Assembly (NCBI RefSeq): GCF_039523175.1 | Contig: NZ_BAAAEU010000025.1 | Coordinates: 124,001-188,000 of the forward strand | Reading direction: 5' to 3' | Source: Dokdonella_A soli | Lineage (GTDB): Bacteria > Pseudomonadota > Gammaproteobacteria > Xanthomonadales > Rhodanobacteraceae | DNA length: 64,000 nucleotides | In this document: positions 26,271 through 36,700 of the stretch, piece by piece | Layout: each line of letters starts with the position of its first letter | How positions within the stretch are numbered: the first letter of the stretch is position 1 | Position numbers and translations under genes: made by a program | The notes under the pieces: model-generated | The model's database searches: none | The model's input: only the letters and a program-made list of their open reading frames with translations | What the model was told of the DNA's origin: nothing

Positions 26271-27200
26271 ATGGAACGGACTCCGTACCGCCTGCTGCTG
26301 ACCGTCGTACTGTCGATCACACCGGCATCCCTGCTGCCGGCGCTTGCGGCCGAGCCGCAACCTGCCATGGAAACGGAGGCCGCGCCGCCATTCCAGATCG
26401 AGCACAGCGCCGTGCGCACCCTCACGTCGGCGGCGCTGAAACGAAGCTACGACCTCTACGTCAAGCTGCCGCCGGGTTACGACCAACCCGAGAACGCCAA
26501 GCGTTCGTATCCCGTGCTCTATCTCAACGACGGGCCATACACGTTCCAGGTCGCATCCGGCGTTACGCGCGTGCCGTTCAATCACGGCACCTTCGAGGAC
26601 TTCATCCTGGTCGGCGTGTCCTATGCACACGATGAAGACCCGATCGTCAGCCGCGAGCGCGACCTGACCCCGCTGGTCGATATCCGCAACAAACCGCACG
26701 CCACCGGCGGCGCGCGCGCCTACCTCGATTTCCTGAAGAACGAGGCGATGCCGCTGGTCGAGAAGACCTACCGCATCGATCCGCGCCGGCGCACGCTGTC
26801 GGGACAATCGTTCGGCGGTTTGTTCGGCATCTGGGTAATGTTCAACGAACCGGAACTGTTCCAGAACTACATCCTGACCAGCACCTCGCTCTGGTACAAC
26901 CGGCGCGCGATGTTCGACGCCGAGGCCGCCTACGCCGCGAACCATCCCGATCTGCGAGCGAACCTCTACATGGCGATCGGCTCCACCGAATACCCGGGCG
27001 GCTGCGGCGCCGCGCCCTCGCAATGCCAGGACACGTTTAACATGGTGGCCGACCAGGCCGCGATGCTGAAGCGCCTGGCCTCGCGCAAGTACAAGAACCT
27101 GAAACTGCACGGCAAGGTCGTCGAAGGCGCGTTCCACACGACGACGTTCCCGGTCGGGCTGCTGTGGGCGCTGCAGGATCTGTATCTGGTCAGGCGCTGA
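26271..27200 (+). CDS. Exported esterase (esterase D/IroE-like)
   Basis: The 309-aa protein has a signal peptide (1-27, cut after ALA) and an alpha/beta hydrolase domain. It contains VLYLNDGPY (82-90), the nucleophile S180 in SGQSFGG and the catalytic His in EGAFHTTTFP near residue 290. This matches the esterase/feruloyl esterase group (PF00756), whose members cut acyl esters or siderophore esters in the periplasm. It lies 54 bp after the arginase-like gene on the same strand. It converges with the aminotransferase gene. Confidence 0.85.
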   Translation: MERTPYRLLLTVVLSITPASLLPALAAEPQPAMETEAAPPFQIEHSAVRTLTSAALKRSYDLYVKLPPGYDQPENAKRSYPVLYLNDGPYTFQVASGVTRVPFNHGTFEDFILVGVSYAHDEDPIVSRERDLTPLVDIRNKPHATGGARAYLDFLKNEAMPLVEKTYRIDPRRRTLSGQSFGGLFGIWVMFNEPELFQNYILTSTSLWYNRRAMFDAEAAYAANHPDLRANLYMAIGSTEYPGGCGAAPSQCQDTFNMVADQAAMLKRLASRKYKNLKLHGKVVEGAFHTTTFPVGLLWALQDLYLVRR

Positions 27201-27275
27201 GCATTCGATGACGCCTGACATCGGCCTCTCGCGACGCCGATGCCGCTGCGGCGCGCTGCGGCGGCTTGATCGGGC

Positions 27276-28517
27276 TTACGGAACGCGCCGCGCCAGCACG
27301 GACTCGAGCGCCGCGCGGATCGCCTCGAATTCCTCGTCGAGCAGCCACGGGCTGTTCGAGATCGTCAGCGTCGTCGCCGCAAACACGCGCGCGTTCGGCG
27401 CGTCCTGCTCGCCGACGACGTCCTGCAGATAGCCGTAGTCCGGCAAGGCGTGAATGAACAACCGGCTGACGCCAAGGCCGGCGCCCCAGAGTTTTCGCAG
27501 GATCGCATCGCGCGTCGCTTCGTCGGGCAGGCGCAGCAACAGGAACGGCCACACCCCCTGCGCGCCGCTCGGATCGTCGACGACATCGATGCCGGCGATC
27601 CGTGCAAGCTGCGCCCGGCGCCGCTGCGCCTGTGCGGCGCAGGCGTCGAGGAACTCCGGCAGCCGCGCGAACGCGCGCGCGCCGACCGACTGACGCCAGC
27701 GACCGAGCGTGTGCAGCGGGATCGGCAGCGAGAAATCATCGCCGACCGCGGCGACCGGGTCGCCGCGGCGCAGTGCGCGGCGCAACGGCGCGCCGTAGGC
27801 CAGGCCGAGCAGCGACGGTCGGTAAAACGCGTGGTAGCCGAGCAGTTGCAGGGAACGCTTGAGCTCCCAGCCGATGCGCCGCGGCACGATCTCGCGGCTG
27901 GTTCGTGCGAACTCGCGACGCAACTCCGGATCACGTGCGACCAGCAGGCCGCCTTCGTAGGTGGTCAGGCCCTTGCCGACCGCGAGGCTGAAGAAACCGG
28001 CGTCGCCCTCGAAGCCGACCGGACGCCCGTCGCGCCGAGCGCCAAGCGCCTGCGCAGCGTCCTCGATCACGAACGCGCCGACACGGCGCGCGATCGCCAA
28101 CGCCGTGTCGATGTCGGCAATGCGGCCGGCCAGATGCGTCGGCACGATCGCGAGCACATCGCGATCGCAGACCCGCGCAAGCTCGCCCGCATCGAAATCG
28201 ATCGAACCCGGCGCGAGATCGCACAGACGCAGTTCCAGCCCACAGTGGGCGACCGCGAGCGCAACCAGCGGGCAAGTGTAGGCCGGCACGACGACCACGC
28301 GGCGGCCACTGAGACGATGCAGGGCCGCCAATGCAACGACCAGGCTCGCCGTGCCCGAGCACTCGACCTGTACCGTGTCCGTCTGCAGGAACTGTGCGGC
28401 TCGATGCGCGAGATCGCCGCCTGACGATGAACCGCCAAGCGACGCCAGATCGCGCCAGCGCGGCGGCAGGCCCGCGGTGGGCGGAATTTCAGTGCGGCGC
28501 GGTGGGCTGTTCGCCAT
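27276..28517 (-). CDS. DegT/DnrJ/EryC1-family PLP aminotransferase
   Basis: The protein (413 aa from the Met at 28517) is a fold type I PLP enzyme of the sugar aminotransferase family. It has VVPAYTCPL at about 77-85, the cofactor Asp in IEDAAQALG (D153) and the Schiff-base Lys in SLAVGKGLTTYEGG (K182). The family normally aminates nucleotide sugars, though some members act on other ketones. The gene overlaps the upstream membrane protein gene by about 29 bp, and all three minus-strand genes from 29251 to 27276 look like one operon. The N-terminal 25 residues are Pro-rich and the start could lie later. Confidence 0.88.
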   Translation of the reverse strand: MANSPPRRTEIPPTAGLPPRWRDLASLGGSSSGGDLAHRAAQFLQTDTVQVECSGTASLVVALAALHRLSGRRVVVVPAYTCPLVALAVAHCGLELRLCDLAPGSIDFDAGELARVCDRDVLAIVPTHLAGRIADIDTALAIARRVGAFVIEDAAQALGARRDGRPVGFEGDAGFFSLAVGKGLTTYEGGLLVARDPELRREFARTSREIVPRRIGWELKRSLQLLGYHAFYRPSLLGLAYGAPLRRALRRGDPVAAVGDDFSLPIPLHTLGRWRQSVGARAFARLPEFLDACAAQAQRRRAQLARIAGIDVVDDPSGAQGVWPFLLLRLPDEATRDAILRKLWGAGLGVSRLFIHALPDYGYLQDVVGEQDAPNARVFAATTLTISNSPWLLDEEFEAIRAALESVLARRVP

Positions 28518-28881
28518 CGGTTTCGCTGATCGCAAGGCAGACGATGCCGGCGATGATAAGCGCGCTGCCGAGCAGTTGCGGCACGCCGATGTGCTCGCCG
28601 AAGATCACCACCGACAGCGCCATCACGCTGATGACCTCCAGATGCGAAGCCGCGAACGCCGGGCCGATCGGCGCGTGCTCGAGCAAGGTCATCCAGCTCA
28701 CGAACGCGCCGATATAGCAGGCGATCGCGCAATACACCCACGGCGAGGACAGCACGCGCAGCACCCAGCCGAGGTTCGCTTCCGGCGGCATCGCATGGTT
28801 TGCGGTCAGCTTGAAGCAGATCTGCGCGAACGTGTCGAAGCAGACCAGCACGAGGAATCCGATCAGATAAAAGCGTCGCAT
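28489..28881 (-). CDS. Four-helix DMT/EmrE-like membrane protein
   Basis: The 130-aa protein has four hydrophobic segments (about 3-22, 45-65, 75-98, 101-120), typical of half-size drug/metabolite transporters such as EmrE or the ArnE/ArnF lipid flippase halves. The start at 28881 has GAGG upstream. It lies 10 bp downstream of a similar gene, and such paired genes usually make heterodimers. Next to an aminotransferase, a flippase for an amino-modified lipid is a fair guess. Confidence 0.75.
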   Translation of the reverse strand: MRRFYLIGFLVLVCFDTFAQICFKLTANHAMPPEANLGWVLRVLSSPWVYCAIACYIGAFVSWMTLLEHAPIGPAFAASHLEVISVMALSVVIFGEHIGVPQLLGSALIIAGIVCLAISETDGEQPTAPH

Positions 28882-28891
28882 GGGATCAGCC

Positions 28892-29251
28892 TCAGCCTCC
28901 GAGCCCGACCACGGCGACGCCGCCGGCGATCAGCAGGATGCCGAGCGTGCGCAGCGGCGAGAAGCGCTCGTTGAACAGCAGGCGCCCGGCGATCATCACC
29001 GCGACGATGTTGATCGAGCCGAGCAGCACGCCCTCGGACAGCGGCACCAGCGAAAGGAACGCGAGCCAGACCAGGAACTCGCCGACGTAGGCGGCGATGC
29101 CGCACCAGATCCATGGCCGCGCCGCCATGGCCTTCCAGCGCGCGAGGCCATCGCCGAGATCCGGCCCGACCGCGGCCGCCTTGAAGGAAAGCTGCCCGAA
29201 AGTATCGAGCAGTATGTTGAGCAGCCACAGCGTGACCACGGTCGCGGACAT
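28892..29251 (-). CDS. Four-helix DMT/EmrE-like membrane protein (pair partner)
   Basis: The start ATG at 29251 follows GAAAGG at the right distance and gives 119 aa with four hydrophobic segments. The N-terminus LLNILLDTFGQLSFKAAA resembles the LVCFDTFAQICFKLTANH segment of its neighbour, so the two are homologous. It is the first gene of the minus-strand set and is divergent from the acyl carrier protein gene, with 222 bp between them for promoters. Confidence 0.75.
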   Translation of the reverse strand: MSATVVTLWLLNILLDTFGQLSFKAAAVGPDLGDGLARWKAMAARPWIWCGIAAYVGEFLVWLAFLSLVPLSEGVLLGSINIVAVMIAGRLLFNERFSPLRTLGILLIAGGVAVVGLGG

Positions 29252-29473
29252 CGGATGACCTTTCGGGGGCGGCGCCATTCGGCGCTTGCGGGTGTGGCGG
29301 CGCAGTATGCCCGCGCCGCATTACAGCGTCGACCACGAAGATCGAGCCGATCAAGACCCGGGTGGCAATGTTGCGACCGTGCTTGAACAACGCGGCGTAC
29401 CCGGCGATCATGCCGGCCAGCCGCACCCCCGCGTCGCCGCCGTCGTCGCGCGACGAAACCTTGGAGACGTGGA

Positions 29474-29737
29474 ATGAGCAGCGTACAGGACACCGTGTTC
29501 GACATCATCGCGAAGGAATCGGGCATCGATCGCAGCAAGATCACCCCGGACGCGACCCTGAAGGATCTGGAAATCCAGTCGCTCGATGCGGTGCAGATCA
29601 TTTTCGAGATCGAAGACCACTTCAAGATCACGATGCCGGACCGCGACCCGAACTTCGACACCGAATCGGTGAAGGGTCTGGTCGACGCAGTCGAAAAGCT
29701 GGTCGCCGCGCAGGCCGCGCCGCCCGCTCAATCCTGA
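29474..29737 (+). CDS. Acyl carrier protein
   Basis: The 87-aa acidic protein has the four-helix carrier layout. The phosphopantetheine Ser is S36 in LEIQSLDAVQ, where Gln replaces the usual Asp before the Ser. Helix II continues VQIIFEIEDHFKI, and the chain ends in an Ala/Pro tail. GGAGA precedes the ATG. It is not the housekeeping AcpP (different flanking genes and motif). It pairs with the ketosynthase 37 bp downstream and should carry acyl chains for the local pathway. Confidence 0.88.
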   Translation: MSSVQDTVFDIIAKESGIDRSKITPDATLKDLEIQSLDAVQIIFEIEDHFKITMPDRDPNFDTESVKGLVDAVEKLVAAQAAPPAQS

Positions 29738-29774
29738 GGCCAGCGGTCTCCTCACCCGTTCGACAGGGACACGC

Positions 29775-30989
29775 ATGCAACGCGTCGTCATCACCGGCAT
29801 GGGCGCCGTCACGCCGCTCGGCCACACTGCGTCGACAACCTGGTCGGCGATGTGCGAGGGCCGTGCGGCGATCGGACGGATCACCACCCTGCCCCGCGAA
29901 TCGCTGCGCTTCGGCATCGCTGCCGAGGTGCGCGACTTCGATCCGCTCAGGCACTTCGACGAGAAGAAGCTGATCCTGCTCGACCGCGTCTCGCAGTTCG
30001 CGCTCGTCGCGGCCCGCGAGGCGATCGCGCAGTCGGGCATCGACTTCAGCGCCGATGCCTTGGGCGAGAACACCGCGGTCATCATCGGCAGCGGCATCGG
30101 CGGCGAACTCACCCACGACGAGCAGTCGCGCCGCCTGTACGCGGAGAACAATCCGCGCCTGCATCCGCTGTCGATCGTACGCACGATGGCGAACGCACCG
30201 GCCTGCCAGATCAGCATCGAGCACAAGCTGACCGGTCCTTCGTTCGCGACCGTCAGCGCCTGCGCGTCAGCCAACCACGCGCTGGCGCAGGCCTTCCACA
30301 TGGTGCGCAGCGGCGTCGCCGACGCGGCCGTTGCCGGTGGCACCGAGGCCTGCCTGAGCTACGGCGTGATCAAGGCCTGGGAAGCCATGCGCGTGATGGC
30401 CGACGACACCTGCCGACCATTCTGCAAGCAACGGCACGGCATGGTGCTCGGCGAGGGCGCCGGCGTGTTCGTGCTGGAGACGCTGGAACGCGCGCAGCGC
30501 CGCGGCGCGACGATTCTCGCCGAGTTCGTCGGTGCGGGCATGTCCGCCGATGCCGGCGACATCGTGTTCCCGTCCGAGGCCGGCGCCGCAAAGGCGATCC
30601 AGCGTGCGCTCACTGACGGCGGACTCGCCGCGGACGACATCGACTACATCAACGCGCACGGCACCGGTACGCCGGGCAACGATCCGACCGAGAGCAAGGC
30701 GATCCGCCGCGTGTTCGGCGCGCATGCAGACAAGCTTGCAGTGTCATCGACGAAGTCGATGCACGCGCATGCGCTCGGAGCAGCGGGTGCGATCGAGCTG
30801 GTCGCAGCGATCGGCGCGCTGCGCGATGGCGTGGTGCCGCCGACCACGAACTTCCTCGATCCCGACCCCGAATGCGACCTCGACTACGTGCCGAATGTCG
30901 CGCGCGAAATGCGCGTGCGCGCCGCGCTCAGCAACTCGTTCGCGTTCGGTGGCCTCAACGCGGTGCTGGCGCTGCGTCGCGCAAGCTGA
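29775..30989 (+). CDS. 3-oxoacyl-ACP synthase, FabF-type
   Basis: The 404-aa protein condenses an acyl primer with malonyl-ACP. The Cys-His-His triad is present: C163 in TVSACASANHA, H295 in NAHGTGTP and H332 in KSMHAHALGAAG. The thiolase fold is complete from VVITGMGAVTPLG (4-16) to NSFAFGGLNAVL near the end. Its immediate partner is the dedicated acyl carrier protein. Because a cell has its own FabF elsewhere, this copy probably serves a specialised product. No chain-length factor, reductase or dehydratase genes are nearby. Confidence 0.92.
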   Translation: MQRVVITGMGAVTPLGHTASTTWSAMCEGRAAIGRITTLPRESLRFGIAAEVRDFDPLRHFDEKKLILLDRVSQFALVAAREAIAQSGIDFSADALGENTAVIIGSGIGGELTHDEQSRRLYAENNPRLHPLSIVRTMANAPACQISIEHKLTGPSFATVSACASANHALAQAFHMVRSGVADAAVAGGTEACLSYGVIKAWEAMRVMADDTCRPFCKQRHGMVLGEGAGVFVLETLERAQRRGATILAEFVGAGMSADAGDIVFPSEAGAAKAIQRALTDGGLAADDIDYINAHGTGTPGNDPTESKAIRRVFGAHADKLAVSSTKSMHAHALGAAGAIELVAAIGALRDGVVPPTTNFLDPDPECDLDYVPNVAREMRVRAALSNSFAFGGLNAVLALRRAS

Positions 30990-31029
30990 TCGACACGGCG
31001 CGCGACCGCCTGCGGGAACGCTATCCGAG

Positions 31030-31065
31030 GCAAGCCGCATCGGACCGGCGCCCGATGCGGCTTGC
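31030..31065 (+). terminator. Hairpin after the ketosynthase gene
   Basis: GCAAGCCGCATCGG (31030-31043) pairs perfectly with CCGATGCGGCTTGC (31052-31065), 40 bp beyond the stop at 30989. There is no uracil run. It separates the ACP-ketosynthase pair from the sigma factor gene. Confidence 0.55.
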
Positions 31066-31142
31066 GCAGCAAGCGCCATTCCGGAACCCGGCGGTCAGCT
31101 ACACTCGGCCGGTGCGGCATGCGCGCACCGTCGAGGCACTTC

Positions 31143-31715
31143 GTGACCGTCAGCATCGAACGTACCGAACAGTTGTTGCGCAGGATTCGCGATGGCGAGG
31201 GGCCGGCGAAGCAGGCGCTGTACGAGCGCTGCCTGCCGCTGCTGCGCCGCTGGGCGCACGGCCGCCTGCCCAGCTATGCGCGCGATATCGCCGATACCGA
31301 CGATCTGGTGCAGATCACGCTGATGCGCGCGCTCAACCACCTGAATGAATTCGAGGCCAGCCGCAGCGGCAGCTTCCTCGCTTACCTGCGCCAGATCCTG
31401 CTGAACGAAGTGCGTGCCGAGCTGCGCAAGCGGCAGGTCCGCGGCGACAAGGTCGACATCGACGCCTCGCCACTGGCCGACGAAAGCGCGTCAGTGGTCG
31501 AGCATCTGATCGGCCAGGACCGCCTGCGCAGCTACGAAAGCGCGCTGGCGGAACTCGATCGCGACGAGCAGGCGCTCATTGTCATGCGCCTCGAATTCGG
31601 CATGAGTTACCAGGAGATCGGCCTGGACACCGGCCTGACGCCCGATGCTGTTCGGATGCGGGTCACTCGTGCATTAAGGGTGGTAGCGGGCCGCATTGCC
31701 GCGGAACGGGACTGA
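31143..31715 (+). CDS. ECF-type RNA polymerase sigma factor
   Basis: The 190-aa protein (GTG 31143 with GAGG upstream; ATG 31119 is an alternative) has sigma region 2 (about 25-95: DTDDLVQITLMRALNHL, then FLAYLRQILLNEVRAELRK) and region 4 (about 130-185: ELDRDEQALIVMRLEFGMSY with the QEIGLDTGLTPDAVRMRVTR helix-turn-helix). No anti-sigma factor gene is nearby. Instead the next gene, 6 bp away, is a Ser/Thr kinase, so control by phosphorylation is likely. Known kinase-linked ECF groups give the precedent. Confidence 0.9.
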   Translation: MTVSIERTEQLLRRIRDGEGPAKQALYERCLPLLRRWAHGRLPSYARDIADTDDLVQITLMRALNHLNEFEASRSGSFLAYLRQILLNEVRAELRKRQVRGDKVDIDASPLADESASVVEHLIGQDRLRSYESALAELDRDEQALIVMRLEFGMSYQEIGLDTGLTPDAVRMRVTRALRVVAGRIAAERD

Positions 31716-31721
31716 ATCGCG

Positions 31722-33332
31722 ATGGCGGCGGAATCCAAACCTGCAAACCCGGTCGAAGAGGCGTTGCGCGCGATCGCTGACGGCGCTCCGGTGCCGTGGC
31801 GGGCACTCGAGAGCTCGGCGATGGATCCCGGCCAGATCGAGGCCCTGCACCTGCTCGACGACGTGGCGCACGGTTATCGTGCTGAGGCCCCCTCCCCCGC
31901 ACCGCACCGGGAGGTGTTGCTGCGATGGGGCGCGCTCGAAGCCGAAAGTCTCATCGGCGAAGGCAGTTTCGGCGAGGTCTACCGCGCTTTCGATCCGTGG
32001 CTCGGGCGGCATGTCGCGCTGAAGCTCTTTCGCGCTTCCGGCAGCGTCGGCGCCGGCCTCGATGAAGCACGGCGACTGGCGCGGCTGCGCCATCGCAACG
32101 TGCTCAGCGTCTACGGCTGCGCCGTGCACGACGGTCGCGCCGGGTTGTGGAGCGAGCTGATCGAAGGCCGCACGCTCGCGGCCATCGTCGCCGATGATGG
32201 GGCATTCAGCGCGGAAGAAGGCCTGCGCATCGGACGCGACCTCGCGCAGGCGCTCGCTGTCGTACATGAGGCCGACCTCGTGCATGGCGACGTCAAGGCG
32301 GAAAACGTGATGCGCGAGCGCAGTAGCCGCATCGTGCTGATGGACTTCGGCGCCGGCGGCGAGCAGCGCCTGCTCGCGGGACAACGACTGATCTCGGGCA
32401 CGCCGCGTTATCTGCCGCCGGAAGTCCTCGACGGCGCGCCGCTGAGCATGCAAAGCGACATTTATGCACTCGGCGTGCTGCTGTTCTTCCTGCTCAGCGG
32501 ACGCCATCCCTATGCTGAAACCGATGCCGCGGCGTTGCGCGAGGCACAACTGCGAGGCGCGCAGCTGCATCTCAAAGAAGTGCGGTCCGAGCTCGATCCC
32601 GCGCTGTGCACGCTGATCGAGCGCTGCATCGCAACCGACCCTGCACAGCGCCCATCGAGCGCGCGCGCGCTCGATGCGTCACTGTCGGCGCTGTCGCCTG
32701 TTGCCGCGCTGAAGGCTCCGACCGGCCGGCGTCTGCCTCTGGCCGCGCTGGTCGCCGCCTGTGCTGCGCTGCTCGCGGTCGCGACATTGCTGGCCTGGCC
32801 GCGCATCTTCCCGCCGGCTTGGGACAGCACGGCGAAGTTCCTGCGTGTCGAGCCGTCCGGGAACGTGGAAATAGCCGCGGATTCGACGCTGCGGATAGGC
32901 GATCGTCTGCGCCTGAACCTGCACAGCTCGCGCGATGCGTATGTCTACGTGCTCAACGAAGACGATGCAGGCAACGCCACCGTACTGTTCCCGTCTGCCA
33001 CTGCCAGCGCCCGCAATCCGCTCCAGCACGGCATGACCCTGCAACTGCCCGGCGGTGACAACTCGACCCTGGCCTGGGAAGTCACCGCGGATTCGGCGCG
33101 CGAGGAATTCGTGGTCGTCGCCGCGTTGCAGCCGCTGCCGGAAATGGATGCCGAGCTCGCCGGCTGGCAGCACGCTGTCGCTGCGAATGCCGACACGCGC
33201 GCGGTCGGCGCGATCGTCAGCGCACCCGATCCGCTGCTGCGCGGCGAACATCTGCGACGCATCCTCGCCGGGCTCGCACGCGACCCGGCCCACGTGCGAG
33301 TGTGGCAATACAGCTTCGCGCACCGCTCCTGA
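31722..33332 (+). CDS. Ser/Thr protein kinase with C-terminal DUF4384-like domain
   Basis: The 536-aa protein has a short N-terminal region like those in sigma/kinase pairs, then a Hanks-type kinase: GEGSFGEVY loop (79-87), K101, HGDVKAEN catalytic loop (188-195) and DFG (208-210). R is absent before D190 (HGD), so it is a non-RD kinase and may be always active. A membrane segment (about 343-365) precedes a DUF4384-like beta domain (LNLHSSRDAYVYVLNED onward). The kinase is cytoplasmic and the DUF4384 domain periplasmic. It is probably the partner of the sigma factor 6 bp upstream. Confidence 0.92.
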   Translation: MAAESKPANPVEEALRAIADGAPVPWRALESSAMDPGQIEALHLLDDVAHGYRAEAPSPAPHREVLLRWGALEAESLIGEGSFGEVYRAFDPWLGRHVALKLFRASGSVGAGLDEARRLARLRHRNVLSVYGCAVHDGRAGLWSELIEGRTLAAIVADDGAFSAEEGLRIGRDLAQALAVVHEADLVHGDVKAENVMRERSSRIVLMDFGAGGEQRLLAGQRLISGTPRYLPPEVLDGAPLSMQSDIYALGVLLFFLLSGRHPYAETDAAALREAQLRGAQLHLKEVRSELDPALCTLIERCIATDPAQRPSSARALDASLSALSPVAALKAPTGRRLPLAALVAACAALLAVATLLAWPRIFPPAWDSTAKFLRVEPSGNVEIAADSTLRIGDRLRLNLHSSRDAYVYVLNEDDAGNATVLFPSATASARNPLQHGMTLQLPGGDNSTLAWEVTADSAREEFVVVAALQPLPEMDAELAGWQHAVAANADTRAVGAIVSAPDPLLRGEHLRRILAGLARDPAHVRVWQYSFAHRS

Positions 33333-33751
33333 GCGCCCAAAAAGATTCCTGCAACGGCCGGCACGACGGTGGCGGCGGAACGGCGCGCCGTTCCGGCTTC
33401 CTGATCCGATGACGCGAATGCGCGGACGTACGGATCGCATGGTTTCACGACAAAACGCATCCTCCCCTCGCTCCGCTTCCCCAGCGATGCTAAGTTCTCC
33501 GCCTGCGGCAAGGGACGACGACCATGTGTCGACGGCGGCGATGGGCATTCGGTGGAATCGGCTGGATTGCGCTGGCGGCCGCGCATGCGACAGCGCCGAC
33601 TGCCCGGGTCCGGCTTTTGCCCGTGACTGGACCGTCCGCGCAATCCGCAAGGAATCCAGAATCGCCACGGCAACGCATATCCTCAGCGCGTGTTGCATTT
33701 GTCGCCGCCCGCGACCGGCATTGGCCACGGACGCGCTCTTGGAGCACCTGG
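33333..33751 (+). other. Non-coding gap of 419 bp between kinase and CHAT genes
   Basis: I see no gene here with protein-like composition. The frame of the CHAT gene stays open upstream of 33752 but codes an Arg/Ala/Pro-rich stretch without a signal peptide. A separate promoter for the CHAT gene may lie here, but no clear one can be read. Confidence 0.4.
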
Positions 33752-36700
33752 ATGAGACTTTGGACGAGGATGGCTGCGCTTGTGCTGACAGCGGCCGCGC
33801 TACCCTGCGCGGCGGCGGCGCTTCCGGCACGCTACGTCGATCTGATCCGCCACGAGAACTATGTCGCTGCGGAAGCGCTGGCGGATGCTGAAATCGCGCG
33901 TGCGGAAATCGATGTCAAACACAAGCAGGAACTGCTGTGCGCCGCGCTCGAGCAGCGCGTGCGCGTCGATTTTTTCGACAACCACCAACTCGTCACCACG
34001 CGGCTGAAAACCGTTGAGCGAGCACTGCAATGCCGCGAGAGGTTGGGCGATAATGTGGAAAATGCGGCGCGCATCGCCTGGCTGAAAGCGCGTTTGACTT
34101 CTCTTACGCTGCGCAATCGAGATCCCAAGCGCGCCGCGGCCCTGCTCGCTGAAACCGCACCGCAAATCAGGCAATACCGCGAGCGACTCGGCGCAACCGA
34201 CTACGCCATGGCTGCACTCGACCTCAGCTATGCGGCCGATGCGAGCAACCTGGCTGAGGCATATGCCTGGGCGCAGGCTGGCGCGGACGCCGTGAACCGC
34301 GCCGATGCGCTGAGCCGGATGATCCGCGTGCGCCTGCTCGACGCGGCATGCTTCCGGCTGGGCCGGCTCGGCCGTTTCGCCGAAGCCGAAGCCGCGGGCA
34401 AAGCCGGCATCGAGGCGGCGAGCCAGACGACGGGCGAGCATAGCCTGTTGCATTCCCACATGTTGTTCGATCTGGGCCAAGTGCAGTATTTCGCGCATCA
34501 TTTTGCCGACGCACAGGCCACGCTCGATCGCGAGATTGCCGATGATCGTCAACTCGGCCCGCCCGCGCGGCTGGACCTTGCCGTCGCTCTGGGCGTATGG
34601 GGGAACCTGCAACGCCGCATCGGCAACTACGACCGCGGCCGCACCGCGCTGATCGAAACGATCGCGGTCGAGCGCAGCGACACGACTCGCACTCTGGATG
34701 TCGCGTCTGCGCTCAACAACCTTGGAACGCTCGAGGCGGAATCCGGCCATTGCGAGGCGGCGATCACGCCGATGCGGGAAGCGCTGGAACTGGAGCGTCA
34801 GCGCCGCGGAGCCGACAACCCTTACCTCGTTCCCATCATCGCCAATCTGGGCCGCTGCGAAATAGACACCGGCCAGATCGCCAACGCGCGCGCCGACATC
34901 AGTCAGGCGTTGTCGATCGCTGTGAAAACGCTCGGCGAAAGCAACCCGGAGATCGCTTCAATTTACCAGGACATGGGCGAGGTCGAGCTCGCCGAACACA
35001 ACTACGCCGCGGCGACGCAACGTCTGCAACACGCGCTGTCCTTGCTGCCAGCGGATCCCGACACGCTCAGCGACACGCGCATCCCGATCGAACGCAATCT
35101 CGCGCGCAGCCTGCACGGGGAACACGCGGATGAAGCGGCTTTCGAGCACGCCGTTGCCGCGGAGACCGCGCGCCAGCGCTTGCTTCAACGTTTCGCCGGC
35201 GCGCTCGACGAATCCGGCGGCCTGAACCTGCGAGAGACCCAGCCGGGCGGCATGGATCAGGTACTGGCGCTGGCTGCGGCGCAGCGTAACCCGACGTGGA
35301 TCGAACGCGCGTGGCGGCTGCAAATCGGTGCGCGCTCGCTGATCACGCACCTGGTTGCGGCACGGCTGAAAGCCGCGCGCGGCAGCACCGATCCGCAGAT
35401 GCAGGCGCTATGGGAGCAATGGAAAATAGCCAACGCGGCCTACGCCGCGGTGCTGCTCAACGTGGAAGGCGGCAAGGCCAAGGAAGCCAACCTCGCGGCG
35501 CCGCGAAATGCGCTGGAGAGTTCCGAGCGCGCACTGGCCGGGCGTATCAACGGGCTGGGCGGCACGCCCACGCCGGATCTCGCTGCGCTGCGCGCCAACC
35601 TGCCCGCACACTCCGCCCTCGTCGGGTTTGCGCTGAGCCGCGACGATCCCTGGGCCGGCGATCGCACCGGTGTGCAGCATGATCGACGGCAACGCTATTA
35701 CGCGTTCCGCCTCGACGCCTCGACACAGCCTGCGCTGATTGACTTGGGCGATGCGCACGAACTGGGCGCTGCCATACGCGGCTGGACCGCGTCGCTGCGC
35801 GATCCAGCGCGTGCCATCGCCGACGTCGATGCACTTGGCAAAGACGTCGCGCAACGTGTGTGGCAGCCGCTCGATCTGCCGGGCGACCTGCGCCATGTGT
35901 TCCTGGTGCCCGAAGGCGAGCTGCATCGCGTCGCCTGGCTCGCGTTGCCGCTGCGCGACGGCCCACTGGTCGAGGAAGGACCTGTGCCGGAGTTACTCGA
36001 CAGCGAGCGCGATCTGCTCGCGGCTCCCGGCGATGCGCCCACTCCGCGTGTGTTGTTGGTCGGCGCCGTGCCGCCCGATCCGTCGATAGCAGCGGGCGCC
36101 TGCGGCGATGCACTGCACGCGCTGCCCGGCGCGCGCCGTGAACTCGACGCGCTGCGCGAGCTGTGGAACGAAACTGGCGCCGGAAAGGCCGCCTGGCTGG
36201 TCGGCGGCGATGCGAACAAGGCGGCCGTGCGCGCGGCGATGCCGCAAAGCACGACGATCCACTTCGCCACCCACGCCTTCAGCGATGACAGCGACTGCAT
36301 GCACCATCTGCTCGCTTCGCGCAGCGTTCGCCTCGTCAACTCGGCTGCGCCGGCCAACGCGCCGGCGCTGTCCGGGCTGTTGCTGGCGTCGAACGCACAT
36401 GCCGCACCCGCGGATCGCGACGGTGTGCTGACCGCGTCGGAAATCGCGGCGATGCGCCTGGATGGCGTCCACGCCGTTACCCTCGCCGCCTGCGACACCG
36501 GCACCGGCCCGGTCCGCACCGACGAAGGCGTGTTCGGTCTGGCGCGCGCGTTTCGCCTGGCCGGTGCGCGCAATGTCGTGATGAGCCTGTGGAATGTCGA
36601 CGACGCGGCGACCGCCGACCTCATGCAGCGCATGTACCGCGCACGCTGGATCGAGCATGCATCGGCCACCGACGCACTCGCCACTGCCGCGCGCGCGACG

